Shown here piece by piece: positions 14,398 to 26,565 of a stretch of 60,570 bases of DNA (positions are counted from its first letter, which is position 1; every line of letters begins with the position of its first letter). A program made the position numbers and the translations under genes. The notes under the pieces are model-generated. The model was given only the letters and a program-made list of their open reading frames with translations, was not told the origin of the DNA and did not search any database. Origin of the DNA: Lineolata rhizophorae (lineage: Eukaryota; Ascomycota; Dothideomycetes; Lineolatales; Lineolataceae); contig MU001670.1 in the NCBI GenBank assembly GCA_010093515.1, positions 2,095,942-2,156,511 on the forward strand, given 5' to 3'.

Positions 14398-15064
14398 TCA
14401 GTATCTGGTTTCGTAAATGTAATTTCACTTCCTAACTAATGGCAAGTGCCGTGGAAATTCAATCAATTGACCATCGCAACGCCTAGTATGTCGATTTAAG
14501 GAAGGTCACATCCCACAGAACAAGGCCAATTACCAAAAGCCGACCTACTTGCATCATGCGGGTGCAACTTGCTTGTGCCATCAAAACTACCTAGCTAGTG
14601 TCCCTCAAAATAGCCGTTGTGGAATAAACCCTTCCCATGCTGTGAGATGAATTTTGCAAAAAATGACTCCTTCGTGCTGAAGGGAGGAATGCGAGCGCCT
14701 AGTCTTCATGCTTAACGTTATCCAGGAGAAAAGATCGGCCTGTCGTTCGAGTGACAATTGTGTCGAAGAGAAGATAAGCAAGAATAGCCCACTTTCTTGA
14801 TTAAAACCAAAGCCATGTGGAGAGAAGATGCATAGTGGGAAAGGGGTAGCCATACCACATCTCACATGGGCCCGTGAGGAGAGACGCCCATCCTGTTCTC
14901 CTGACCTGCGCCAACTTTGGAGCGTCACCTCACCAGGAAGCCCGGCGGCCGCCCTGGCCCTCGCTTTCATCGGCTGTACCCGCGGCGTACTCGATTGCCC
15001 GCAGTTCTACTTTCGTGGCCCCTACGCGGGTGGATCCTAGGCCGCTAATTGCTTCTAGGATGAC
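14398..15064. other. Intergenic, no gene seen
   Basis: Between the 3' ends of PEX39 and the ADP-ribosylglycohydrolase-like gene (convergent). No feature beyond the expected 3' flanks. Confidence 0.5.
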
Positions 15065-15993
15065 TTAGACAGGATATTCGTACCATTTGTTGCGTGGCAG
15101 CTCACGCACCATGTAAAATGTCCCAACGAGCCTACCATACGCCGTTGAAATTGCGCTCGTGTCTCCGTTCATGTTAATCACGCGGTAGAGGCCGAGGGCA
15201 AAGTCGCAGGTACTGAAGAAACACCAAAGCGCTGTTTCAAGAACATCCAACTGAGATAACTTCGTTCTGGCCGCTATATCTTTACCGGTTTTTTTATACC
15301 AAGAATCCAGGTCCTTGTAATGCGACTTTCGGGACTGAATCGCGGTCCTACTGTCGCCTCACCCTCGCAGATTGATTTCTCCGACGAGGTTCGAAAAGAT
15401 AATTGCCAGACGCGCTTTCCCGCCCTCTCGGATGTCCGCAGGTGTCCTGACGAGCTCCTCCATGAGTCTGATATACCGTGGATGCATCAGATCCTTGTCC
15501 TCGAGGCCGATACGAATGTCTATGGCCGCGTGAACGATGAAAGCGTAGGTATGTGCCAGGCGTTGGGCGGGAGGGACAGGGTGTGTGACTGCGGACGGAC
15601 CGAACACCAATTGCTGCATATTTTCAAGATCATTTTCTTCGATATTGCAGCTTGTGAGGATGATGAGGAGCGCAAAGACGATGCTGGTAGGACCAGAGGT
15701 AATCTTTCGAGACGGTTCGTATAGTAATGGTCAGAAATATGACCGGGTGGCACCACTGACCCAGCAGAACATACTTCGTCCTCGGCAGATTCAATGATCT
15801 TTCCCGTCAAAGACTTAAACCTGTTCAGCGGGCCCAACGCCCAGTTTTTCTCAACGATTGAATGGTACTTGTACGCGATGTCCCCCAACTCCCACTCTCG
15901 CAGAGCGCGCTCGACGCCGCTCCGCATCGTGATGTAGTCGCTCGGGCAAGGGTTGAAGAGTATCGACGCAAGCGTTTTTATGTCCTGCTGCAT
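15065..15993 (-). CDS. Uncharacterised protein with ADP-ribosylglycohydrolase-like C-terminus, possibly a remnant
   Basis: Proposed exons 15993-15775, 15703-15363 and 15266-15065 (about 253 residues). The first intron is well supported (GTATGT donor, CTGAC branch, AAAG acceptor, frame kept). The last junction is less certain: another in-frame stretch just upstream reads YKDLDSWYKKTGKDIAAR and may belong to the protein. The C-terminal 55 residues (LETALWCFFSTCDF ... VINMNGDTSAIS ... GTFYM ... LPRNKW) match the last part of ADP-ribosylglycohydrolases, where the metal-binding motif is normally G-D-T/S-D-T. Here the second aspartate is serine. The N-terminal metal motifs of the family are not seen. 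Exon 2 opens with a hydrophobic run (SIVFALLIILTSC). Either a divergent inactive relative or a decayed gene; the match in exons 1-2 is unrecognised. Confidence 0.45.
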
Positions 15994-16823
15994 GGCTTTG
16001 GTGTGACAAGCTTTCGTTTTAATGGACAGCATGTGCCGCAAGATTAGTGTTGTTGTAGGTCCAATCCTCCCCGGCCTAACAATGCGAGTAGCATCGTCAG
16101 TTACGCCAGGCACAGTGTTGCGCACTCCGCCATGGCAACACCAATAATGGGCCCTGCCGCGCAGTCATGCCACGGAGATTTGCGCATCCCGGACCGGTTG
16201 AGATTGATGCTTTCGAGCGACCGGATTGAGAAGGAACGATGTGCTGTTGGGAATGTCAAAGTGGTAAGTGGGCAATATTCTCGAGAAACTGTACCAATGT
16301 AGCGAACTGAGTATTAAGTCGGCTACTAGTAAATTCAGAGTCTTTCGGTAGCAAATGAGTACTAAGTGTGTGGCTATCCCGGTGTGTATGCTGTCCCAGG
16401 AAGTAATTCGTTGTTGTTCGTCGTGGGCTCAGGGCGGTATGGTAGGCTGACCGAAATACGATGAACTCGGAGTGGCCGGATCGACAGCGAAAACGCTGAT
16501 TCCTGGAATGAGTAGCTGGAACGTCACTCCTTGAGATGAACGGCAAACGCGCTCCTTCCTGGAGCACGCGATACGTATGACATTTATTAGCGTTTCTGTT
16601 TTCCAACGTCTGACTAATAAGTATTAAGTTATGAAAGTGACGGTAGCCATGCCCGACACAATTTCCGTACTGACATTTACCACGGCAATACCAACTCAGG
16701 GGAAAAGTCTCGGGGCGTGATAACATATTTTGGATCTTCGAGAAGCAACACGCGAGCCCGACTGGCAACCCCAAATCCGTAAACAACTCCAAACCCTCTT
16801 CCTTGGTAACTCTCATCCACCAC
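15994..16823. other. Intergenic, no gene seen
   Basis: Upstream flank of the ADP-ribosylglycohydrolase-like gene and 3' flank of the membrane-protein gene. A long minus-strand frame (16256-16918) crosses into the next gene's 3' end in another frame; it has no domain-like composition. Confidence 0.45.
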
Positions 16824-17666
16824 TCATCCCCACCTTGGCAAACCCCAACCTCCTTCCGGAGCACCATCCCCCTTCCGACCTCCCTCCCTCTCTCGACTAC
16901 CACTGACCACCTCCGCATAGTACTCCTTCACGCCCTCCCTCCCTCCTTCCTCCCCCTCCTCCGTCCCCACCCCTTTTTCCAACCCCCCTTCCTCGTCCTC
17001 AATCTCCCTCAACTCATACAACTCCGGCAACTCCGGCCTCCGCGCCGCCTTTCTACCACCGCCACCGCCCCCTCCGCGCCTATGCCGCCACTGCCGACGT
17101 AGCGCGAAGGCACCCAGCAGCAGCGCCAGGGTACCAAGCACGCTGCCGAGTGCCGCGGCGGTGATCGTACCGGGCGAGATTGAGCCGTGGGTAGAGTTTC
17201 CGGTGCCGATGGTGGAGCTGCTACTGGGCGAGGCGACGGCGGAGGCGGAAACGGACGCGGCGGAAGATGGTGTGGAGACGGGCGGCGAAGTGGAGACGAG
17301 GGGGGAGGTGAAGGCGGGAGTGGCCGCGAAAGGCGTGGAGAAATCTGATTTTCGGGTCGGCGGTGTCTCCTTAGGAGAGTGGATCGTGGTACTTTTCGGA
17401 GGGGGTGAGGAAGGGAGTTAGCGCGTGGGTTGGTTGGGTTGGACTGAGGGACTGGTATGCGGGTGTCTGATTCGAGGATATTTTGCATACAGAAAGGTTG
17501 TTTCGAAGAGGATCGAAGGTCCGTATTGCTCGATCGTAATCGCGGTGACTATTGTGGTCACTAAATCGCGTTTTCGAATCCGAGCGGTTGTAGGCTCAGC
17601 CGCATAGAGGGATTGCGATTGTTGCGACAATGGGGGTAGGAGGACACCGTCTATTTCGGACTCCAT
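16824..17666 (-). CDS. Single-pass membrane protein with Ser/Thr-rich ectodomain, unknown function
   Basis: Exons 17666-17491 and 17391-16824, 247 residues. The 99-base intron has donor GTATGC, a clean GCTAAC branch site and AAAAG acceptor. Without splicing the same frame meets a TAA, so removal joins both halves exactly. Layout: polar N-terminus containing RIRKRD, a Ser/Thr/Pro/Ala-rich segment (about 60-130; STSPPVSTPSSAAS-type), one hydrophobic helix (AAALGSVLGTLALLLGAFAL, about 145-164), then a strongly basic stop-transfer patch RRQWRHRR, a Gly7 run and an acidic/glycine-rich tail. This is the plan of fungal wall-sensor-like or anchored proteins, but no signal peptide is seen and no cysteine-rich domain is present. 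No family recognised. Confidence 0.65.
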
Positions 17667-18694
17667 AGTTCGATTAGAACCCTAGGAGACCAGACGCAGA
17701 GAGCTTTGCAACAATATCTAAGTTGGACGTGAAAAGCGAAGGAAGGAGCAACCGTGAAGACAAAACCGAAGCTCAATGGCTAACGGTGAACGAGTGCCAT
17801 GCGGAATCCGTGAGTCACGAACCCGTCGACTAGGCGCTTTGAAATAGACTTCTATTGCTTCTATCCTCCATGGCTGGGTAAGCACCCGAAGCAAAAATAA
17901 AAAAGTAAGGACGTAGACGGAGTACGTATACTGGCGATGGTGGAGTGCACAACCGGTTGTAGCTGGGAGCTTAGGTGTGTGGCACAGTTGATCCATAGGA
18001 CGGAGCACATGCGGCACAGCATCGCTTCTGAGGCGGAGCGCCCCTCGCCCGACACCACTGATCGCGCCACGCTGTCAATGCTCTCTGGTCGTGGCATGCC
18101 CCGTACCCGAATTGAAAAGCTGCGTACGTTGCCAAGAGACTGGGTTATGGTGGATGAGTTGCGTCGTTGCGATGGGTGCACGTTGGAAGGCATGCAGCGC
18201 GCCAAGGGTTTTTTATCTAGACCTTGCTTTAATGCGCGTCTTTGTTGTCTGATATAGGATATATCCCTTTGCGATTGTTAACTTGATCAATGTTGTTAGT
18301 TTCCAGGGTAATATTCCTCACGATAGCTTTCTTGATATTGCGTCGCGCTTTTCCTTGACAAGGCGTCTTCTCCTTGACCCACGCAAGTAATCTTAGCTTT
18401 TTAGCTTTGAGTTTCATTTCGTACTTACAGAGGATGTCTTGGTATAATCACATGATATGACTAGCGAAAGATGTCGTCGCGCTAAATAAAGAACCCATAT
18501 TCCAAAAAGGCAAAAGCTAATCGACTCAAAGTGGTGACCAGCCGGCAAACCAACGCTTAATCCCGCATGCCACATTCCCCGTCCCTGTGTTTCTGTTTGT
18601 AGCCTATCCTAGAATGAATTGAAACGGCAATTTACCACATACCTGTAGGCAGCGAAATCTGCTCTCACCAAACAATAACATCCCCGACCTTGCT
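17667..18694. other. Intergenic, no gene seen
   Basis: The right part (18230-18690) is lower in GC. No open frame with protein-like features; upstream flank of the membrane-protein gene and 3' flank of the carrier gene. Confidence 0.5.
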
Positions 18695-19977
18695 TCACGC
18701 CTTTCTCGCAGCAATAGCCCGCCGCGCCTTAACACTCATCTCATACAGGACGTCCTTAAACGCAAAGAGGAATGCCGCCGTAATGACGCTCTGCGTCACC
18801 TTCGGCCCAATACCTACGACAGCAATTCGTCAGCACCGCTTGCAGCAAACAGCCAACCCTAACTCTGGAGGGTCAACCTACCTCCATACAACCCGCTCCA
18901 CCCTTCCTCCCTCACGATCCTGCTCAGCGCGCTCCCCATGCCCTCCTTTGACCCTTCCTTGCCCGCCACGTGCATCCTGCTCTTGACCGTGATGTACGGG
19001 TACGTGATGGACGTGGCGAGCAGCTTGCCCAGCGCACCCAGGACGAACGAGTCCGACGGCGTAACACGGCGCTTGGCGCGCGCCTCGAGCGCGTTGCGCA
19101 TCTGCTCGAACAGCGTGTACTGTAGGATGGGGTTGATGACGAGCACGAGGGCAGGCACGACGCCGGCGAACAGGCGGGCGACGCCCTCCTCGCGCACAAT
19201 CGCCAGCAGTGTGCCGATGCTCGAAGACGGCGCCTTCTTCTTAGAGGCTTCCTGCTTCTCGCCACCCGGTCCCGGCAGCGTCTGCGAATCGGATCCCGAA
19301 GTCGTCGCCGCCTCATTCTTGCGCGCTGTCATGCGCGTGTTGACCACCCAGATGGGGTTCGTGATGAGCACCGTGGCGGAGCCCGCAACAGCGCCCGCGA
19401 TCATCGACTCTAGCGTCGTCAACTTCCTAGACGCGCGGCCTGCTTTGATGGCCGCCTTTTCGAAAACGGCGCGCGTCCATTCGTACCCTATTTTTTTGCG
19501 ATAGGCAAAAAGGCAAAGAAAGTCAGAACAGAGCAACGGAGTAGATATTTACATGCGCTGGCGAGAACGTTAGGAACGAGTTGCGCGCACAGTAGTAATA
19601 GACAAAATTGGTCACGCTGATGCCAAAGAGAGCGCTCTCCATGCCGGCGTACAGGCCGCTGACGCCCTCGCGCCGCACGATGCGCCGCACCGCATCCAGC
19701 GTTGATGACTGCGCCCGTCTTGACTCGACCTGCGCGCGTGTCGACAGGGTAATCAGGGGGTATCTGCGGCGGGAAAGGGAAGTAAGCTTCTGATGAGAGC
19801 CTAGGAAAGAGGCGAGGCGAGGTGGGCAATGTACGTTAGTGCCATGGATAGTAGGCCGCCGCCGGCGCCTGCCAGGGCATGGGCGACATTGTCGCTCTGC
19901 TGGGCGGCGGCGCTGCTAGACTGGTCGTCGGTCGACTCGACTCGCTCTTGGGCGGCCTTTTTCTCGGCTTGGGCCAT
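18695..19977 (-). CDS. ANT1: Peroxisomal adenine-nucleotide carrier (PMP47/ANT1 type)
   Basis: Mitochondrial-carrier-family protein of the peroxisomal membrane, expected to exchange ATP for AMP to support fatty-acid activation. Exons 19977-19835, 19763-19591, 19487-18882 and 18813-18695 give 346 residues. Frame across exon 2/3 works only with the GTGCGC donor at 19590, giving NFVYYYWYEWTR. Three carrier repeats are visible with their signatures: YPLITLSTRAQ (first), NPIWVVNTRM (second) and YPYITVKSRM (third), each followed by an EG-type short helix (REGVSGLYAG, EEGVARLFAG, EEGWSGLYGG). The PLITLSTR form of the first signature is the one known from PMP47/ANT1 rather than mitochondrial carriers. 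An inserted Ser/Gly/Lys linker lies between repeats two parts. Divergent from Abp2 over 1.3 kb. Confidence 0.9.
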
Positions 19978-21261
19978 GGTTGTCGGTGTTGCGCGGGTGG
20001 TGGAGTGGCGGAGAGTGAGTAGAGTGAGCGAGCGAGTGAGCGAGTGAGTTCGGGGAAGTGAGTGGCCGTCCGCAGCGGGCTCAGGCAGAATGCGGCAGGC
20101 TACGTCAGTGCGGGCGAGCTTGTCAGGAGGCTTTCTATGCGCGAGATGAAGGCGGCGAGGATCGGACAACGGGCTAAAATCCACAAGGTGCGGAAGAGGA
20201 AGAAGGCGAAGTAGAAGAAGAAGAAGGAGACAAGGGAAGGGAGAGGCAGGATCCGAGGAAAGGACGTTTCATGTGCGCCTACTACATGCGGGAGCCGATG
20301 ATGGCATCTGAAAGCTCCCGGCGGGCAGCGGCCCTGGCGGACCTCGGCAAACGGCACGTGCAAGGCAGCTCTCATCCGATCGCTGCCGCCCCTCACGTGC
20401 TCCCCCCGACCTGCAAGCTGCAGCATTTTAGCGCGACACGCGCTTACCACGTACCAGACACGAAAATGCAGGATAATTTGTGCGCGACACCGTTCCCCTG
20501 CCGGCCCGCCAGTTTAGGGAGAACTGCAAGAGGCGCGCCGGTTCTGCGGCGGAGCAGAACAAGTGGCCCGTTCCCCGTCCGCGCGGTATTCCCTGGACGG
20601 GCGGGGCCCGAGGATCCCCGGGCCGACTCGATCCCGGGCTCCCCAAAATGCGCCAAAAATAACCCGTCTTGGGGTGCTCGTCGCTTCCCAGCCGGAATAA
20701 GCCCCCTAAGACCTCCCGCCCGCCGCAAATTTCCCCGGATCATCGACGCTGCAACGGCCTCTCTGCCCCCAAATTTGGCCGCATTTCGACAAGCGCGCAC
20801 CGCCCGCCGCCACCACCCCGGCGTCGCCGTGTTCTGCCTCTGCGACTTCCTCGACAGAGCTTTTGGGAAGCTTCGAGCATCGCTGTTTCCGCTCGCGCAG
20901 ACGTACCTAGGCAGGCCCGAGCGGTCCCGAGCGGTCGCGCTTGCTGCGCCGGGCGGAAGCCCCCGGGCCGCAGCTGCCAGCCCTGCTATTTTCGACCTCC
21001 ATCGGCGGCCGGGCCCAGCGCAATAAATACACACCACCCCGTGTCCATCTCGCCCCCGAGCAGTCTAACCGCGCATCTCGAAACATAGTTCCATGTTCTC
21101 TGCGCGCCTACCTGCTCCTCTGCTCCGCCGTTGTCCGCACATGGCTGCTGTTGGCACGTCCAGAAGCTCCTCCGCCGTCGCCGCTCCGCCGCCAGCTCAC
21201 CAACGTCCTGATATGCGCCAAGGCGACAAGCATCGCCACCACCGCGTCGCGCGCACCGCAG
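19978..21261. promoter_or_regulatory. Divergent promoter/leader region of ANT1 and Abp2
   Basis: 1.28 kb of GC-rich sequence. It has GAGCGAGTGAGCGAGTGAG simple repeat near 20025-20050 (ANT1 leader) and a pyrimidine-rich stretch before the Abp2 start. The Abp2 reading frame happens to stay open upstream to 20941; it has no conserved features there, so it is treated as 5' leader. Confidence 0.5.
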
Positions 21262-24200
21262 ATGACTGACCAACGACACGCCTACGAGACCATGGAGTTC
21301 AACTCGGCGGGTCCCGAGCCCGATCAAACCCTCCACCTCACGCCGCACTCGCACCACCACCCTCACTCTCACTCCCATCACGCCCTCACCCACGCCCACC
21401 ACGCCTTCCAGCACCCCTCTGCCGCCGCAGCCGCCGCCGCGGCCGCCGCGTCGAGCCCCGCGACCGCTTTTTCGCCCTCGCCCTTCTCCCGCCAGGCCCA
21501 TGCCCACGCCGCCCAGGTCGCCGCCATGGACAGCGCTTCGGCGGCCGCGCTCGACTCGGCGGCCGCGCAAGTCGCCGCCGCCCGGCATCATCACGGCCAG
21601 CACCACGCGCACTCGCACAGCGGCGGAGGAGGCGCCTCGTTTCACCACCGCCACCAGAACCCGCAGTCTCCGTCGCCGCATCACAACCATCACAACCAGC
21701 ACATGCTGCACGACGGCAGCAGTGGCGCCGGCGGCGGGACCGGCAGTGGCGGACTCGCCCCACAGCATTTCTATGGGCCTGCCTCGGCGGCGCCGGATAC
21801 CATGTCTCGAAGCTCGCTACCACCCAGCACCCCGAGCACGCACGCGGCGTCGCCGCGTTTCGGCAGTGGCGGTGGCGGTGCGAAAGCAAGCACCGGGCAT
21901 GCGGCGGCGGCGTCGGCGTCGCCTCCACCGACAGGAGGTAGTGGTGGTGGAGGCGCAACGGCTGGGGGCGCTGGTGGAGCTCAGCAACAGCAGGCGCGGG
22001 CGCAGACGCCGCAGGCGCACGGGGCCCCCGGCGGCAGCGGCGGGGCCAACAGCAACGGGCGTCCGATGCTGATGCCAGGCTTCGTGCCGCAAGATCGTTC
22101 GCTGCCGGCGCGCTCGGACGCGCTCAGCGGCGCCGACGCACTCGGCCGGGCCTACGCCGCCTTTATCCTCTACTGCAACCCGACCTTCGGGCCCAGCACG
22201 GACACGGCGGAGCTGGTGCAGGCCTTCAGCGCGCCGCCCAAGAGCGACGGCAAAAGCTTCAGCACCTGGAGCCTGTGGGAGCTGATTGAGCGGTTGGAGC
22301 GCAAGGACATCAAGACGTGGACGCAATTGGCTCTCGAGTTGGGCGTGGAGCCGCCGGCGCTCGACAAGGGGCAGAGCGCGCAGAAGGTGCAGCAGTATTC
22401 GGTGAGGTTGAAGGTATGTTTGATTTTGTTTCGTTGTGCGACGTGTTTGGCGTTGTGTATGACAAAGTGGCCACGTTCTTTTTCTATCGTTATAGCTTGG
22501 TGGTCTTGACTGCTGCATGAGTGGCTGCAGTTAATCTACACGTGATGTTTGACGAGTTAGAGCTGTCGAGATTCCGTCTTAATATCTTTAAGTTGGTCTC
22601 GTTTATTTTCTAGTCTCTCCTAATAGCCAAGTTCTGGTAAACAATGAGCTCGATACTAACAAGAGTAGCGATGGATGCACGCCATGCATATCGATGCCTT
22701 CTTCGAGTATCTCCTGGGCAAACAACACGGCTACTACATGCAGATTCCCCCGCCCGAAAACCCCTTTCCCGAAAGTGGCCGCGACGGCGTCCCTCTTGAA
22801 GAAGATCTGGCTATTCGGAATCTAGACCCGCGCTTCCGGCCGAAAAGAGGCAGGCGGAAAGCTGAAGAGGTGGAAGACGACATAGATCACCAGGCAACCC
22901 CTCCTCCTAAAAGGCCACATTTGGACACGTCCATGGCGTTCACAAGCCCAAACGGCTTTGGAAATCCTCATTCTGCATTCCCAGCTAGCGCTCTCGGGGA
23001 CGACTTCGCCAGCACGGGAGACCCCTGGACGGCAGTCACATCTGTCAATTCCGCGCTCACACCTCACCCGAGCAAGTCCCTGTCCACCACGTCCGCAATC
23101 CACCCACAACAGCTCCGTTGGCGGCTGAATGTGGGCGGCGATTCCGCTAATCCTATGACACCACACCCCCTCTCCGCCATCACCCCCGCCAGCGCTACAA
23201 CCGACGCGACTTTTGACGAAGTGCCCCAGTCCGCTATCACGCCATCCGGCAGGCGTGCCCGCCGTCGTCACGGCCCGGCGGTTTCTTCCGCTTGGCCTAG
23301 CTCCTCCAGTACCCCAAACGGCAAGCTGCGCGGCCGCCCCCCCAGCAACCGTTCAGTTCGCGACGGGCCTTTCGTCACATTCCCGGCCAATCCTAAGACG
23401 AAAGAAGCTCCGACTATCGAACTCGGCGGTAAAGATGGCACTGGAAATAGCGGTAATGGTGGGAGGAGTAGTGCCACACCCGGTCCCATGCCTGTCGTAG
23501 AGCGCGCCCCCTCGGAGCCACCGCTGCCGCGCCAGCAGCTCTCACCCGCACAACGCCATCACGCAATTCCGGCATCTGCGCATCCGTCATCGAGCGGGCC
23601 ACGTCAATTTCCCGCACGCCCTCCACATTCTTCACCTCATCCCTCCTCCCTTGCACCTTCTGCGGTGTCGCAGCCGCCGCTACCGCCTCCGCCATCGCAA
23701 GGGCGACCCGAGCGGCTGCAACTGCAAGTCCCGCAGCATGTCGGCGGGCCTGTGCACCTCATCACCCCAACTGTACTCGTTAATGGTCAGTCCAACGAGG
23801 ATCCGAACGGGCCACCACCGGCGCCACTTAGCCTTGCGCTTAGCGGCAATGGCGGCGGTGGGAGTCGGCGCAGTAGCGCGGCCGGCCCGGGTGCCGATGC
23901 GTTCTTTGATGATGATGACGATGCCGCTGGCGCGGAAGACATACCGGACTCGACAAATTCGTTTGGCATGGGCCCAACACGGTTGGGAACGCCGGGTGAG
24001 CAGCCGCGGCCGCAACCCCAGCATACGAGACTGAGCTACTCGCCGGCGACTACGGTTGGTGTTGGTACAGGCGCTAGGTCGAGTACACCGCAGCAGAACA
24101 GCAGCCATTACCACCTCTTACAGCAGCCGGCCAACAACGGCGCGTCCAACCTCCGAGTTCCTCCACCGCCACCTCCCATGTCCACCATATTCCATGCTTC

Positions 24201-25095
24201 CCCTTCCTCAACCGCCAACGCAAACCTAACCACCTCTGCTCCTTTCCCCGTCCGCTCCTTCGCCGACCTCCAGCGCGCCCTTGCCACCGACCTCCTCCGC
24301 GCCGAAGTTTCCGGCCGTCGCCCCGTCCGGCGCCGCCGCGGCGCGTCGTCTTCGGCCTCCAAGGCTCGGCCGCCACGCCTCAAGGGTGCCGAGGCCAAGG
24401 TTCTCGCCGCTGCCATGCTGCGTCGCCTCCGCGGGCAGCCGTCTCACCTCTACCGCAGCGCTCCCTTGGATGCTGATACAGCTGAGAATGCGGCCTGGCG
24501 CGTCGCGTGTGCGGCGTGGCTCGGCCTAGCGTTGGTCGGCAGCGAAGCGCAGACACCGGCAGCAGCGAATGGCGGGCAGCCATGGCTCCCCACGCCGTGG
24601 CCAGTCGGCGCGCCCAAGCGCATCGACGTGAGACTGTTCCGTGTCACCGACGGATTCTACCACCTAATCGAGGAGGACGAGGACGAGTTTGATGGTCGGG
24701 GCAACGCCGCCGGCGGCATCGTCCAGGAGTGTTTCGACATCAGTTGGAGCTTGGTGCTCGGGGCCGGGAGCGCCGAGGCCGAGTTCTCGGTCAAGGGGCT
24801 GGATTTGGACAACGATGTGGAGGCCGAGGAGGCCGGTGCCGAAACCAACGTCGCCGTCGCCGCCGCGGTGCGTGAGGATGCCGAGCAGGGCATAATCGAC
24901 AGTGAGGAGGAAGCAGCTGCGGCGGGTGCGGCGTTCGACCTGAGCGAGGAAGGCGTCGGGCTTCTAGAGGGTGGGACGCGCGCGTCGGAGGCGGTAGAGT
25001 GGCGGGCTAGGTACTTGGCGATAAGGCAGGATTTGAGGGAGAAGGAGCGGGAGATTCACAGGTTGAAGGAGAGGGTTCTAGAGGCAGTTCTGTGA
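21262..25095 (+). CDS. abp2: ARS-binding protein 2 (Abp2) homologue
   Basis: Large nuclear protein, 1192 residues, from exons 21262-22413 and 22669-25095. The 255-base intron has a GTATGT donor and an ACTAAC branch site 14 bases before its TAG. The conserved core spans the junction: GRAYAAFILYCNP, then SFSTWSLWELIERLERKDIKTW, LALELGVEPPAL, QKVQQYSVRLK | RWMHAMHIDAFFEYLLGKQH. This is the Abp2 domain known from the S. pombe ARS-binding protein that recognises AT-rich replication origins. The N-terminus is low complexity (His-rich HSHHHPHSHSHH, Ala-rich and Gly-rich runs). The C-terminal half has Pro/Ser-rich disorder, a conserved-looking block around RAEVSGRRPVRRRRG and ends in a short coiled coil (REKEREIHRLKERVLEAVL). 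Start at MTDQRH chosen; MEFNS 10 residues later is the alternative. Confidence 0.9.
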
Positions 25096-26565
25096 GGAGT
25101 GGAGTACGAGGTGTGGGCTGGGTTGGCTTTGGAGGAAGGGTCGAGGGGAAGATTTGGGTCGGTTGTGAAGTATAGGGAAAACGTGTAGTTGTTTGGAAGA
25201 GTGGATGAATATCGCATGGGAAATGGGCGTATGAAAAAGCTTTTGAACGTTACGGTTGGATGCGAAATGTTTCGCTCGCCTGTTTTCTTGAATAAGATCT
25301 GGGCAAAGGGGATTGTTTATAGCAAATGTCACGGGGCATATAGATGATACCACCGACGATTTTCGCGATGTTCAGTTGTCTGGGAACGTAGTTGCATGAG
25401 AAATTCAGAGCTCTCCTATTTTGTACAATGTATTAGGATCCTTTTTGGACATTCCGAGACTGAATAGGTCCAACCGACTCCCTCCCCGGAAAACGCAAGT
25501 AACTCAACATCTCGGTACGCCCATATCATTAGTAGTTCAACATACGGGCGGGTTGACGCTAAGCTGATGTAGACGAGCCGTAGCTAGTTGCAAACTTTGT
25601 CTCCATAGAATTAGCCGGGAGATTTTCGATTCTTATTCGCGGACACGGATTGCTCAAGATTTAGACTAAAGTCCAACGGATTCTGAGGCGTTTCGAGTAT
25701 CAATTAGATTGTCACACTTACTATGGATTGCAGGGACTCAATTTCATGTAGACCCACCACTACGCTTCCCAGATCTCTACTATTTGCAACTATAACAATT
25801 ATCTACAGCGGAGAAGCCGCATTCAGGACATATCTCATGCTTATAGCCACAGCATGTCGGCTTCACTTTCCACCTGTAACTATAAATTTGCACTATCATC
25901 AAATCAGTACAAGCTTCCATAACACGTTCGCATATAAGTAGTCAGCGAGGTTCGGTGGTGCCGGTTACGTCTAGCTCAACTACTATAATGCTAATCATGC
26001 CGAACTCCTATCTACGAGGAGCCTAAAAGGCACCACATAAGGGACGCAAGAGATATCTATCCAAACTCTAGCGAAGCATGTACTAGGATTGGCACTGATG
26101 TTCGCAATGGTAGGGGCACTTGTCTCCTCATACGCGCTGGTCATATGGCCGGGATACATAACGACGCCATCAAGGGTTCCCAAAAGTAGCATTGAATTGC
26201 CCAGCAATCGTACCCTTTAAAAAAATTCACTACAAATCGTTATCACTATTTGGAACGTTATGATTAAAATAACCCTTACTTTAGTTATTTCCAATTTTGT
26301 CTCCTTTTCGTCCACACCCCAAAGAAAAGAGAAAACAGGAGAGATAGTCCTAAAACTGCCCGCTTAGTTCAAAATCAGTCGGAGCCTAAACCTTAGCCCT
26401 AGACAATAAAAAAAGCGCATCACTTCCTCTTAAGTCAGTGTACTATGTGAATAGAATCTAATCCGAGATATTATCTACCGATTTTGCCGATTTAAAAGAG
26501 ACATGAATATAGTCCAGTGCTAGCGAATTTCAGCCTGGTTTATCGCCGGCAGTTGAGCTTACAGA
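25096..26565. other. Gene-poor, lower-GC region
   Basis: About 1.5 kb after Abp2 with visibly more A/T than the flanks, especially 25400-26550. No open frame with protein features. It marks the change from core genes to the accessory subtelomeric block. It may hold decayed repeats, but no terminal repeats or coding remnants were recognised. Confidence 0.45.

Noticed and set aside
16256-16918. 220-codon minus-strand frame
   Set aside because: Overlaps the 3' end of the membrane-protein gene in a different frame and has no protein-like pattern.
20941-21261. In-frame upstream extension of Abp2 starting at 20941
   Set aside because: Composition is generic GC-rich translation without conserved motifs; the ATG at 21262 sits just before the low-complexity domain and after a pyrimidine-rich leader.
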